Shown piece by piece: positions 33,719 through 42,755 of a stretch of DNA of 64,000 nucleotides. The DNA comes from Phycisphaerae bacterium (GTDB taxonomy: Bacteria; Planctomycetota; Phycisphaerae; Phycisphaerales; SM1A02), in NCBI GenBank assembly GCA_016795035.1, contig JAEUIT010000086.1, positions 62,001-126,000 of the forward strand, in the 5' to 3' direction. How positions within the stretch are numbered: the stretch's first letter is position 1; each line of letters opens with the position of its first letter. A model generated the notes under the pieces. It was not told the DNA's origin, did not search any database, and saw nothing but the letters and a program-made list of their open reading frames with translations. The translations under genes and the position numbers were made by a program.

Positions 33719-36048
33719 GCGGCACCTCCTTCAGGTAGCGGCAACGGCGTGACGTTCGAGTCGCGCGCGAGCCGCACGTCGAGGATCGAGTGGAACTCGC
33801 GTTGCCGAACCAGATTCGCGCGGCCTTCCTGCACCGCCTCGTCGAACGAGGACCGCTGCGTGAGGAACACCGTCTCGATCGGCACCACCTCGCCCTTGTC
33901 GCACGCGCCGACGAACCAGTGATACGCCGACGTGCGCTCGTACCACGGATAGAACTCGCCGACCGAGCCGGAGAGCGCGTCGGGCGTCGGAGCGCCGTCG
34001 GCCTCGGCCGACGAGTAGTCGCCGCGCACCTCGACGAAGCGCTCGTGCGCCTCCTCGCTGCGCCAGTACGCCGGAAACGCGTGCCCCTCGAGCAGCACCA
34101 TCAGCGGGTGGATGTTCACGAACTCGAGGCACGCCGCGAACAGCAGCGCGAGGTCGATGCAGGTGCCGCGCCGCCCGTCGAGCACGGTCGTCGGCCAGCG
34201 CACGCGCTGCGACGTCGAGACGAAGCTCGGCGGCGGGTTCACGTAGCTCAGGTTGAAGTCGAGAACGAGCGCCGACCAGATCGCCCGCGCCTGCGCGTCG
34301 ACAAATGCGGGATCGCCCTGCTGATAGCCGTCGAAGCCGGCGCTGAAGTCGTCGCTGATCGCGGCGAGATACTTCTGTGCGGCGTCGATCACGCGCAGGA
34401 CCGCGCGGTCGCCGGGCTGCACGAACGACGGCAACCACATCCGGTTCGTGTCGTCGTCGCGCCATTCGTCGATCGCGAGGAGCGTGATCGGATGCGTCTG
34501 GTGATACACAGCGCGGCCGCCCCACTCCACGCGTGCGGTGATCGTCGTGCGCACGCTGTCGCGCAGCGAGCGCAGCAGATGCGACGCGAGCGGCATGCAG
34601 ATGCGATTCGCGAGCGAGACGTCCTTGCGGCGCCACTCGGCATCGCTCTCCGTTGCCGACATCTCGAACGTCGCGGTCTCGGCGCCCAGGCGAAGCGACA
34701 CGGCGATCGACACGTCGTCGATGCTGCCCGCCTCCTTCGCGATCAGGAAACGCTCGAAGACGCGCTGATTGCGGTTATGCAGGATCGAGTAGTTCAGCTC
34801 CTTGAACGGCACCACCGCCGCCGACATCGTGAGCGCGCCCTTCGCCGAGGGCTTCTTCAGGCGCTTCGCACGCTCCTCCTTCGAACGCTCGCTGAACGCC
34901 TTGCGTCGGTCGGCGAACGACCCACGCACCGTCCACGGCTCGAGTCCCCAGAGCACGACGCCGGTTCCGGTCAGCGACTCGCCTTCCTCGCGGATCTCGC
35001 TCATCGCGTACTGAAACGACGAGAGCAGATCTTCGCGATCGACGGCAAATGCCCAGTAGAGCCGTTCGTAGAAGAGCTCGGCGAGGCGGTCGTCGAAGTC
35101 GTCCTGGTAGCCGATCGCGTAGCGCGCGCCCGAGGCGATCGCGAGCGGCGCGAGCCGCGCCGCCGAGTTGTAGATGTTGAAGGAGACGAGCTGCGGCTTC
35201 GTCTTCGCGCCGCAGAGGATGGCGCCGAGCTCCTTCGCCTCGATCAGCTCGACCCGGTCCGCCGCGCCTTCGACGAGATAGCCGTCGCGCACCCGCGCGG
35301 GATCGAACGCCTTCGCGTTTCCGCCGGTCGCCAGGGAGCGCAGCGACTCCGGCACCTTGTCGGCCGAAAGAAGCCCGCACGCCTGACGCGAGTCGAGACC
35401 TGCAACGTGGACAACGTCCGGCGCGTAGTCCTTGATCGCGCGCACCAGCGACTCGCGCGTCGGGTCGATGAGTTTCCTGACGTCGATGTGCGGGTCGCGG
35501 TCGCCCACCGCACGGAAGGCCTGCGTGACGAGCAGCCGTTCGGACTCGAAGGAGTACGTCTCGCGAAGGCCGCCCGGCGCGCTCTCGACATACAGCACCC
35601 GCGCGGGAACACCCCACGGCTTCGACGGCGGCTCGGCGAGTAGCGAGCGCACGATCGTCATCGGGCGGCCGTCGCGCAGCTCGCGGGTCGCGGCGCTGAG
35701 CGCGTGTTCCCACGGGAAGACGCGCGCCTCCCACCCTTCGCGCTCCGACTCGAACGCGCTGCAGACCTCGACGCAGCCGGCTTTCACGATGGCTTCGGTC
35801 GCGGTCTTCGTCAGCCCTAGCTCGCGAAGCGTCTCGCGCATGCGCTTCGACTGCGCGGCGACGCTCTCGCCTGCCGCGGTCCAGCGCCGGCGATTGCGCA
35901 GCACCGAGGTCCACTCCATCGCGGCGCGTTGCAGCTCCTTCCCGAACGGGATGCGTCCGAGCGTCTCATGCGACGGATCGGTCGAACGAATCCAGACCTC
36001 GCCTTCCGGGCGCGCCGAACCGTCGACTTTCTTGGTGCGCTTCGCCAT
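33715..36048 (-). CDS. CHAT-like (caspase-fold) domain fused to DUF4011-type beta-sandwich and transglutaminase-like domain
   Basis: 777-residue cytoplasmic protein. Residues 110-370 follow the CHAT layout: VFPWEHALSAATRELRDG start, VLYVESAPGGLRETYSFESE, DYAPDVVHVAG and the SGARYAIGYQDDFDDRLAELFYERLYWAF end. The expected catalytic pair is missing: VHVAGLDS replaces the usual H-F-x-G-H-G, and FNIYNSA replaces N-x-C-x-S. Residues about 440-560 are a beta-sandwich, and 565-730 a transglutaminase-like domain with Cys630 (GRRGTCIDLALLFAACLE), His656 (LLEGHAF) and Glu725. This second half resembles the N-terminus of DUF4011 helicases. GGGAGG precedes ATG 36048. Coupled to the downstream hydrolase; conflict-system role is inferred. 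Confidence 0.68.
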   Translation of the reverse strand: MAKRTKKVDGSARPEGEVWIRSTDPSHETLGRIPFGKELQRAAMEWTSVLRNRRRWTAAGESVAAQSKRMRETLRELGLTKTATEAIVKAGCVEVCSAFESEREGWEARVFPWEHALSAATRELRDGRPMTIVRSLLAEPPSKPWGVPARVLYVESAPGGLRETYSFESERLLVTQAFRAVGDRDPHIDVRKLIDPTRESLVRAIKDYAPDVVHVAGLDSRQACGLLSADKVPESLRSLATGGNAKAFDPARVRDGYLVEGAADRVELIEAKELGAILCGAKTKPQLVSFNIYNSAARLAPLAIASGARYAIGYQDDFDDRLAELFYERLYWAFAVDREDLLSSFQYAMSEIREEGESLTGTGVVLWGLEPWTVRGSFADRRKAFSERSKEERAKRLKKPSAKGALTMSAAVVPFKELNYSILHNRNQRVFERFLIAKEAGSIDDVSIAVSLRLGAETATFEMSATESDAEWRRKDVSLANRICMPLASHLLRSLRDSVRTTITARVEWGGRAVYHQTHPITLLAIDEWRDDDTNRMWLPSFVQPGDRAVLRVIDAAQKYLAAISDDFSAGFDGYQQGDPAFVDAQARAIWSALVLDFNLSYVNPPPSFVSTSQRVRWPTTVLDGRRGTCIDLALLFAACLEFVNIHPLMVLLEGHAFPAYWRSEEAHERFVEVRGDYSSAEADGAPTPDALSGSVGEFYPWYERTSAYHWFVGACDKGEVVPIETVFLTQRSSFDEAVQEGRANLVRQREFHSILDVRLARDSNVTPLPLPEGGAA

Positions 36049-36159
36049 GTCGTCCCTCCCGGCGACGCGGAGCGTACCGCGACGGAGCGCCGTGCGGAAT
36101 CGCGACGATCAGGCGACGCGTTCTCCCGAGATGACGCACACGTCGGCCGCGCCGATCTC

Positions 36160-38154
36160 TCAGCGTTGCAGCTTCGGCGGCTCCTCCTGCGACGACGCCA
36201 CCACCGCCGCGATCACCTCGTCCATCGCGCGAAGAACGCAGGCCTTCTCGTGCGGCGCACCCGCACGCGACGCCTCGAACGCCTGTCGCACCATCGGGCG
36301 CAACCGAATCTCGGGCGGCAGCGCCTCGAAGTCGCGCCGCGTTGCGGTCGCGATGAGGAAACGCTCGAACGCATTGTCGCCGCTCGCGCTCGGTCGGGCC
36401 ATGAGCGCCGCGCGCCGCTCCTCGGCGGGCGTGAGCACGAAGATCGTCGTGCCGTCCTTGATCGTCTCGACCACCTTGATCTGGTCGAGCGTCTCCGGAT
36501 CGACGGCGGTCGGATCCTTCGAGAGGACGACGAAGTCCGCGCGCTTGCCGACCTCGAGCGATCCCTTCGTCGCCTCCTCGTGAATCTGGTACGCGGGCCA
36601 GATCGTCATCGCCTTGAGCGCCGTGACGACGTCGACGCGCTGCGCCGGGCCGAGGATGTCCTCGGTCCGCGTGCGCCGCGTCACCGTCGCGTCGAGCACG
36701 CGCATCGAGTCGGGGAACGCGACCGGCGCGTCGTGGTGGGTCGTGAAGCGCATGCCCCGTGCGACGCACCATCCCGTCGGCGAGATGTTGTCGGCGAGCT
36801 GCGGCCCCACCGTGTGTTCGCGATGCCAGTCGCCCCAGTAGTAGGTGTGCATCGGGAAGAGGGACGGAATGATGTCCAGGCGGCGCAGCGAATCGACCTG
36901 GTCCTCGCGCAGGAATTGGCCGTGGATGAGGACCGGCCGCGTGTCCTTCGCGCCGTGCTTCGCGATCGCGTCGCCGACGCATGCGATGAGGAGGTCGCTC
37001 GCGGCCTCTCCGTTGCAGTGCGTGATGATCTGGATGTCGTTCGCAAACGCCCAGTCGATCGCGTCGCGCACCTCCTCGGGCTTCGCCGCCGCGTATCCCG
37101 CGTAGCCGGGCGGATAGTTGCCGACCGGCTGGTAGTACGGCCGATCGCGCCACGCGGTGAAGCCCTGGCCCGATCCGTCGATCGTGAGCTTCGCGCCTGC
37201 AACGCGGACATGGTTCTCGTACGTCGGCCGCACGTCGGCGCGGATCTCGTCGCGTGCGACGAGCACGTCGGGATAGATCACGACGTCGAGCTTGAGCTTG
37301 CCCGCGTCGGCGACGCGGCGGATCGTCTTCGTCACCGCGGGAACCGAGCGCGCCTCCTGTGCGGTCGTGTAGCCGTAGCGGGCCCAGAGGTCGGCGCCTG
37401 CAACGACGAACTGCGGCGCCCGCTCCGAGCCGATGCGCGAGAGGAGCTTGATCAGGACCGGGAATCCGGCCGTCTCCTCGAGCACGCCGTTGGGCGTCTT
37501 TCCGTCGGCCTCGCGGCGAATCACTCCGCCCGACGGATCGGGCGTCTCCGCCGTGACGCCCGTGATCTCGAGCGCCTTCGAGTTCACCGCGTAGAGGTGG
37601 CCCGACTGGTGGATCACGATGACCGGGATGTCCTTCGAGACCGCGTCGAGGTCTTCGCGCGTCGGATGGCGCAACTCCGCGAGCATCGCGTTGTCGTAGC
37701 CGAAGCCGATGATCAGGCCGATCTCCTTCACCGCGGCCTGGTTCGCCGCGATCCAGGCGCGCAGCGTCTCCTGCAACGACGAGATGTCCTTGACGCCGCC
37801 GTCGGGCGGCGGAAGGAGGTTCGCCGACAGCGCCTGAAGACCTCCCATCATCATGTGGCCGTGGGCGTCCACGAAGCCGGGCAGGAGCGCCTTGCCGTCG
37901 AGGTTCGCGACGACCGTCTCGGGTCCGCGCAGCGCGAGGACGTCGGCCTCCGCCCCCACCGCCACGATGCGGCCGTCGCGCACGGCGATCGCCCTCGCGC
38001 GCGGGGCCGCGTCGTTCAGCGTGAGGATCGGCCCGCCGACCCAGATGCGGTCGGCACGGTCGTCCGAAGCCGCCAGCGCGCCGCCTGCAACGAGGAGCGA
38101 GGCCGCGAACACGGTCCACGCAGCACGTCCCGCACGATTCCTGGTCATGATCAT
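36160..38154 (-). CDS. Exported amidohydrolase (YtcJ-like)
   Basis: 664-residue metal-dependent hydrolase of the amidohydrolase_3/YtcJ group. A signal peptide (RAAWTVFAASLLVAGGALA) directs it out of the cytoplasm. Metal-site pieces are LLPGFVDAHGHMMMG (HxH), VIVIHQSGHLYAVNS, IQIITHCNGEAASD, VLIHGQFL and FTTHHDAPVAFPD. The C-terminal TIWPAYQIHEEATKGSLEVGKRADFVVLSKDP is the standard composite-domain return. The substrate is unknown. ATG 38154 or 38148 may be used. It follows the Nudix gene by 22 nt in the dapA-nudix-amidohydrolase run. Confidence 0.85.
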   Translation of the reverse strand: MIMTRNRAGRAAWTVFAASLLVAGGALAASDDRADRIWVGGPILTLNDAAPRARAIAVRDGRIVAVGAEADVLALRGPETVVANLDGKALLPGFVDAHGHMMMGGLQALSANLLPPPDGGVKDISSLQETLRAWIAANQAAVKEIGLIIGFGYDNAMLAELRHPTREDLDAVSKDIPVIVIHQSGHLYAVNSKALEITGVTAETPDPSGGVIRREADGKTPNGVLEETAGFPVLIKLLSRIGSERAPQFVVAGADLWARYGYTTAQEARSVPAVTKTIRRVADAGKLKLDVVIYPDVLVARDEIRADVRPTYENHVRVAGAKLTIDGSGQGFTAWRDRPYYQPVGNYPPGYAGYAAAKPEEVRDAIDWAFANDIQIITHCNGEAASDLLIACVGDAIAKHGAKDTRPVLIHGQFLREDQVDSLRRLDIIPSLFPMHTYYWGDWHREHTVGPQLADNISPTGWCVARGMRFTTHHDAPVAFPDSMRVLDATVTRRTRTEDILGPAQRVDVVTALKAMTIWPAYQIHEEATKGSLEVGKRADFVVLSKDPTAVDPETLDQIKVVETIKDGTTIFVLTPAEERRAALMARPSASGDNAFERFLIATATRRDFEALPPEIRLRPMVRQAFEASRAGAPHEKACVLRAMDEVIAAVVASSQEEPPKLQR

Positions 38155-38176
38155 CGCCCCCGGGCCTACGCCCTTC

Positions 38177-38704
38177 TCAACGTTTCAGCCACGACTCGTC
38201 AATCGTCCAGCGCATCGGCTCCTCGCGGCAGTCGATGTGCGCCATGACGAAACCGCCCCGATGCTTCTGCACGTTCGGCCACATCACCTCGCGGTCGGTG
38301 CTCGGGATCGGAAGGTCGGCGACCTTCGCGACCTCGTGCCACTCGAGCGTGCCTTCCTCGAACTGCGTGCGCCGGATCTCGCCGTGGCGGATCGGACGCG
38401 TGACTTCGAAGAGGAAGATCAGCCAGTGATGCCGGCCCTGATACGCCTTCTCGCTCACGATGCCGCAGAGCTTGATCTCGCTCGGAGCGAGCGCCAGCTC
38501 CGACTCCTCGCGGATCTCGCGCAGCGCGCACTCGTGCGGACTTTCGCCGATGGCGGCTTCGAGCTTGCCGCCGATCGGCGAGTACATGTGCGTGTTCGGC
38601 TCCTTCTTCCGGTGGAGAAGAAGGAGCCGACCCGCCTCGTCATAGAGATAGCACAGGACCGCGATGCGATACGGCAACGCGGAGATGTCGTGCGGATCGC
38701 TCAT
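38177..38704 (-). CDS. Nudix hydrolase
   Basis: 175-residue Nudix-family pyrophosphohydrolase. The Nudix box runs GGKLEAAIGESPHECALREI followed by REESEL, matching GX5EX7REUXEEXGU apart from the penultimate Gly. The preceding strand AVLCYLYDEAGRLLLLHRKKEP is typical of MutT-like members. Substrate cannot be read from sequence. Its ATG overlaps the dapA stop as ATGA, so it is translationally coupled to dapA. Confidence 0.85.
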   Translation of the reverse strand: MSDPHDISALPYRIAVLCYLYDEAGRLLLLHRKKEPNTHMYSPIGGKLEAAIGESPHECALREIREESELALAPSEIKLCGIVSEKAYQGRHHWLIFLFEVTRPIRHGEIRRTQFEEGTLEWHEVAKVADLPIPSTDREVMWPNVQKHRGGFVMAHIDCREEPMRWTIDESWLKR

Positions 38705-39612
38705 GCGAGCGTCATCGCCTCGAGCCGCGCGAGGCCGACCTCGGCGAGGAGCTCGACGATCTTCGCGGTGGCGTCCTTCGACGGCGGAACGAGCGGGAGT
38801 CGCAGGGCGCCGGTGTCGCGGCCGAGGATCTTCATCGCGGTCTTGAGCGGCACCGGATTCACGTCGAGCGTTAGGAGGCCGCGGCAGAGCTTGAAGAGAT
38901 CGGCGTGCATGCGCTTCGCGACCTCGAAGCGGTCTCCGAGGAACGCGTCGCAGAGATCCTGCACGCGGCGCGGCACGAGGTTGCTGACGACGCTGACGAC
39001 GCCCGCGCTGCCGCAGCCGGCGAACGAAAGCGTGAGCGAGTCATCGCCCGAGAGGATCGTGATGCTGCAACGCTGAGCGATCTCGCTCGCGGAGTCCATC
39101 GAGCCAGTCGCTTCCTTGATCGCGCGGATGTTCGGATGCCGCGCGAGCCGCGCGACGGTCTCCGGCGCGATCGCGACGCCGCAACGGCCGGGGATGTTGT
39201 AGAGCATGATCGGCAGGTCGCAGGCATCGGCGACCGTCATGAAGTGCCGATAGAGCCCTTCCTGCGACGGCTTGTTGTAGTACGGGCTGACCTGGAGGCT
39301 CGCGTCGGCGCCGGCCTTGTGCGCGAAGCGGTGCATCTCGACCGCGTGGGCCGTGCAATTCGAGCCGGTGCCGGCGACGACCTGGAGGCCAAGCGGCTTG
39401 CCGACGGCGATCGCGCGCTCGATGACCGCGTGCTGCTCCGCTTCCGAGAGCGTCGGGCTTTCGCCGGTGGTGCCGCAAGGCACGATGCCGGTCACGCCGC
39501 CGCGCGCCTGAAACGCGATGTGCTCGTCGAGGCGGGCGAAGTCGACGGTCGATCCATCATCAGAAAAGGGCGTCACGATGGCCGTGTACGCCCCGCGAAA
39601 GGTAATGGGCAT
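38701..39612 (-). CDS. dapA: 4-hydroxy-tetrahydrodipicolinate synthase
   Basis: 303-residue TIM-barrel aldolase that condenses pyruvate and aspartate semialdehyde in lysine and peptidoglycan precursor synthesis. The signatures GVTGIVPCGTTGESPTLS and YNIPGRCGVAI are present, and the Schiff-base Lys is in IRAIKEATGSMD. The catalytic Tyr is in VSPYYNKPSQEG, and the Arg in the GRCG segment binds substrate. ATG 39612 has a TACACT element 8 nt upstream, inside the 33-nt gap after pdxJ. It leads a run with the Nudix and amidohydrolase genes. Confidence 0.93.
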   Translation of the reverse strand: MPITFRGAYTAIVTPFSDDGSTVDFARLDEHIAFQARGGVTGIVPCGTTGESPTLSEAEQHAVIERAIAVGKPLGLQVVAGTGSNCTAHAVEMHRFAHKAGADASLQVSPYYNKPSQEGLYRHFMTVADACDLPIMLYNIPGRCGVAIAPETVARLARHPNIRAIKEATGSMDSASEIAQRCSITILSGDDSLTLSFAGCGSAGVVSVVSNLVPRRVQDLCDAFLGDRFEVAKRMHADLFKLCRGLLTLDVNPVPLKTAMKILGRDTGALRLPLVPPSKDATAKIVELLAEVGLARLEAMTLA

Positions 39613-39620
39613 AGGCGGCG

Positions 39621-39626
39621 AGTGTA
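39621..39626 (-). promoter_or_regulatory. -10-like TACACT before dapA
   Basis: TACACT on the minus strand ends 8 nt before ATG 39612 with no Shine-Dalgarno sequence; near-leaderless arrangement. Confidence 0.4.
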
Positions 39627-39645
39627 CGAAACTCGCCGCGCCGGT

Positions 39646-40443
39646 TCACGTCCCGGCGGACGCCTCGCGCATGAGCCGCTTCATCTCCGTCACCGCGTTG
39701 CGGAGGCCGACGAACACCGCCCGCGAGACGATTGCGTGCCCGATGTGAAGCTCGCGCACGCCGGGGATCGAGGCGATGCCGCCGACGTTGACGTAATTCA
39801 ACCCATGGCCGGCGTTGAAGCGCATCCCGAGCGAGCGCACGAGCGCGACGGCGGCGGCGACCTTCGCACGCTCCGCGGCGGCCGCGTCGGCGTCGCGGCC
39901 CTGCGCCCGGAACGCGTGCGCGTACGGCCCGGTGTGGATCTCGCAGACCTGCGCGCCGAGGTCGCGCGCCGCCTCGATCTGCGCCGGGTCGGCGTCGATG
40001 AAGACGCTCACGCGGATCCCGCCATCGCGCAGCGCCCGGATCTTCGGCGCGAGCGTGGCGCGCTGTCCGCGCACGTCGAGCCCGCCTTCCGTCGTCACCT
40101 CGTTGCGGCCCTCGGGAACGAGCATCGCGGTCTCGGGCCGCACGCGCAGCGCGATCGCGACCATCTCGTCGGTCGCGGCCATCTCGAGGTTGAGCTTGAC
40201 CTGCACGATGTCGCGCAGCCGGCGCACGTCGTCGTCGTTGATGTGACGGCGATCCTCGCGAAGGTGCACGGTGATCCCGTCCGCGCCGCCGAGCTCCGCT
40301 TCGACCGCGGCCCAGACGGGATCGGGCTCATGCCCGCGCCGCGCCTGCCGCACCGTGGCGACATGGTCGATGTTCACGCCCAACTCGATGGGAGTGCCGA
40401 TGGGCACGTCGTCCTTCCGCGCGACGGGTCGAGAGTCGGTCAT
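39646..40443 (-). CDS. pdxJ: Pyridoxine 5'-phosphate synthase
   Basis: 265-residue TIM-barrel enzyme that makes pyridoxine 5'-phosphate from aminoacetone phosphate and deoxyxylulose phosphate. The start LGVNIDHVATVRQARRG, the Glu in EGGLDVRGQ and the loop TVHLREDRRHI with DDD are diagnostic, as is the phosphate-binding GHGLNYVNV. The 20 residues before the domain are a short extension. ATG 40443 is the only reasonable start. It is divergent from phoU and followed closely by dapA. Confidence 0.94.
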   Translation of the reverse strand: MTDSRPVARKDDVPIGTPIELGVNIDHVATVRQARRGHEPDPVWAAVEAELGGADGITVHLREDRRHINDDDVRRLRDIVQVKLNLEMAATDEMVAIALRVRPETAMLVPEGRNEVTTEGGLDVRGQRATLAPKIRALRDGGIRVSVFIDADPAQIEAARDLGAQVCEIHTGPYAHAFRAQGRDADAAAAERAKVAAAVALVRSLGMRFNAGHGLNYVNVGGIASIPGVRELHIGHAIVSRAVFVGLRNAVTEMKRLMREASAGT

Positions 40444-40503
40444 AGGGCTGGGAGCGTAGCGAGAGCGGCGTCGGGCTCGCCCGGAGTCGACGGCGGCCGT
40501 CGT

Positions 40504-40509
40504 TACAAT
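40504..40509 (+). promoter_or_regulatory. -10-like TACAAT upstream of phoU
   Basis: TTACAAT in the 99-nt gap between divergent pdxJ and phoU, 33 nt before the TTG start. No clear -35 is seen at 17 nt. Confidence 0.3.
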
Positions 40510-40542
40510 CGCAAATCCCCTCTCACCCGACGCGAGCGCACG

Positions 40543-41223
40543 TTGCCTACGTTCCACGACAAACTGGCTCAACTGAGGACCGACATCGTCGAGCAAGGCG
40601 AGCGCGTGCTCGATCTTCTCCTTCGCGCCGTCGAGAGCTACTTCGACTTCGACGTGCCGAAGGCGGCCACCATCGCGGGTCTCGACGACGAGATCGACCG
40701 CGTCGACGTCGAGATCGAGCGGGCTTCGATTCCGCTCCTCGCCATGGGCCAGACGGATCCGTACGAGATCCGCTCGGTGCTCACGATCGTGAAGGTGAAC
40801 AACGAGCTCGAGCGCGTGGCCGACTGCGCGGTGAACATCGCCGACGTCGTCCTTCGCGAAGGCAAGCCGAGCGAGCGCATCCCCGAGGTCTTTCGCGTCA
40901 TGGCGAACAGCGTGATCGGCATGCTGCGGGACGCGACCCGCTCGGTCGAGCAGAACAACGCGTCGCTCGCGCAGCAGGTGCTCCTCTTCGATCACACGAT
41001 CGGCGACTTCAAGGAGAAGATCCTCCTCGACGCGCAGTCGAAGCTCGCGAAGGGCGCGATCAGCGTGTCGTTCGCGTTCCGCCTGCTCGCGGTCACGAAG
41101 TCGCTCGAACGGATTGCCGACCACTGCACGAACATCTGCGAGCAGGTCATCTATCTCGAGAGCGGCCGCATCGTGCGCCACCGCCCGGAAGGATGGAGCG
41201 AGCCGATCTCGCCCGACAACTGA
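40543..41223 (+). CDS. phoU: Phosphate signalling protein PhoU
   Basis: 226-residue all-helical PhoU protein with two repeated three-helix bundles, which tunes phosphate uptake and the PhoR sensor. Conserved blocks are LRTDIVEQGERVLDLLLRAVESYF, VKVNNELERVADCAVNIAD in the first repeat and TKSLERIADHCTNICEQVIYLESG in the second (ExxxDxxxN metal-cluster motifs). The frame is open far upstream but antisense to pdxJ; TTG 40543 gives the standard length and is the nearest usable start codon. No pst genes are in the window. Confidence 0.9.
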   Translation: MPTFHDKLAQLRTDIVEQGERVLDLLLRAVESYFDFDVPKAATIAGLDDEIDRVDVEIERASIPLLAMGQTDPYEIRSVLTIVKVNNELERVADCAVNIADVVLREGKPSERIPEVFRVMANSVIGMLRDATRSVEQNNASLAQQVLLFDHTIGDFKEKILLDAQSKLAKGAISVSFAFRLLAVTKSLERIADHCTNICEQVIYLESGRIVRHRPEGWSEPISPDN

Positions 41224-41282
41224 CGATCCCGACCGAAGACCCCCGGCTGAAGCCCCTCGAACCTCGTCGAGACAATACGCCC

Positions 41283-42710
41283 GTGCCCTCCACCGCCGAC
41301 ACGCAGACACGTCTTGCCGACATCCGCCGCCGCTTCGATGCCGCCGGACAGGGCCACGTCTTCCGATTCTGGAACGAACTCACGCCGGCGCAGCAGACCG
41401 GGCTCCTCGAACAGGCCGAAGCGATCGATCTCGAGGAAGTCGCGACGCTCTATCGCGGCCTCGCGACGAAGGAAGCCTCGATCGACCTCGCGAAGGTCGA
41501 GCCAGCGCCGTACGTCCCGTTCCGTTCGGCGGCGCCGCATTTCCACGTTGCAGGCGACGACCTCATCCGCAGCGGCAAGATCGCCGCGTTCGTCGTTGCA
41601 GGCGGCCAGGGCACGCGACTCGGCTGGAAGGGCCCGAAGGGCACGTATCCCGCGACCGTGATCACCGGCAAGCCGCTCTTCCGCGTGTTCGCCGAGCAGA
41701 TCGTCGCCGCGAACCGGAAGTACGGCGTCTCGATCCCGTGGTACGTGATGACGAGCCCGCTGAACGACGCCGACACGCGGTCGTTCTTCCGCGACAACAA
41801 CTGGTTCGGCCTCGACGAGCGCGACGTCTTCCTGTTTCCGCAAGGGACGATGCCGTCGATCGACCCGGCGGGGAAGCTTCTCCTCGAGGACAAGCACACG
41901 ATCGCGGTGAATCCCGACGGCCACGGCGGCGCGCTCCGCGCGCTCCGCGCGAGCGGCGCGGTCGAGGACATGCAGGCGCGCGGCATCGAGCATCTGAGCT
42001 ACTTCCAGGTCGACAACCCGCTCGTGCGCATCATCGATCCGGAGTTCCTCGGCCTGCACGCGACGCACGCGGATTCGTCGGGCGAGATGTCGAGCAAGAT
42101 GGTCGCGAAGCGCGACGCGGGCGAGAAGGTCGGCGTCTTCTGCCGCGTCGCCGGCAAGACGCGCGTGCTCGAGTACTCCGATCTTCCGGCCGCCATTTCG
42201 CAGGCGACCGATCCCCACGGCCGTTTGCGCTTCTGCGCCGGATCGATCGCGATTCACGTCCTGTCGGTGCGCTTCATCGACCGGCTCACGAAGGACGCGC
42301 ACGCGTTCGGGTTGCCGTTCCATCGCGCCAACAAGAAGGTGCCGCACATCGACCTCTCGACCGGCGCGAAGGTCGATCCGAAGGAACCGAACGCGGTGAA
42401 GTTCGAGGCGTTCATCTTCGACGCGCTCGCGCTCTGCGCGAAGTCGCTGGTCGTCGAGACAAGCCGCGTGGAGGAGTTCGCGCCGATCAAGAACGCGACC
42501 GGCGACGATTCGCCGGCGACGAGCCACGCCCTGCAATCCGAGCGCGCCGCCGCATGGCTCGCGGAGGTCGGCGTGAAGGCGCCGCGCCGCGCGGACGGTT
42601 CGGTCGACGCGAAGATCGAGATCTCCCCGCTGACCGCGCTCGAGCCGAGCGACTTGAAGAAGGCCACGTTGCCGGCGGCGATCAAGCCGGGCGACGAAGT
42701 GGTGGTGTGA
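41283..42710 (+). CDS. UDPGP-family UTP-sugar-1-phosphate uridylyltransferase (UAP1-like)
   Basis: 475-residue nucleotidyltransferase of the eukaryote-type UDPGP family, predicted to make UDP-N-acetylglucosamine or UDP-glucose from UTP. The nucleotide-binding loop is VVAGGQGTRLGWKGPKG, followed by WYVMTSPLNDADTRSFF, IAVNPDGHGGALRAL and FQVDNPLVRIIDPEFLG. The SSKMV and HIDL/KKVPHID segments match UAP1/AGX-type enzymes. GTG 41283 is chosen because the ATG at 41193 would overlap phoU by 31 nt and adds unrelated residues. The hairpin repeat array begins 45 nt after the stop. Confidence 0.87.
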   Translation: MPSTADTQTRLADIRRRFDAAGQGHVFRFWNELTPAQQTGLLEQAEAIDLEEVATLYRGLATKEASIDLAKVEPAPYVPFRSAAPHFHVAGDDLIRSGKIAAFVVAGGQGTRLGWKGPKGTYPATVITGKPLFRVFAEQIVAANRKYGVSIPWYVMTSPLNDADTRSFFRDNNWFGLDERDVFLFPQGTMPSIDPAGKLLLEDKHTIAVNPDGHGGALRALRASGAVEDMQARGIEHLSYFQVDNPLVRIIDPEFLGLHATHADSSGEMSSKMVAKRDAGEKVGVFCRVAGKTRVLEYSDLPAAISQATDPHGRLRFCAGSIAIHVLSVRFIDRLTKDAHAFGLPFHRANKKVPHIDLSTGAKVDPKEPNAVKFEAFIFDALALCAKSLVVETSRVEEFAPIKNATGDDSPATSHALQSERAAAWLAEVGVKAPRRADGSVDAKIEISPLTALEPSDLKKATLPAAIKPGDEVVV

Positions 42711-42755
42711 GGGGAAGGAAGATAGAGAGGGCGCGCGGCGGGAGCGATCGCGAGT

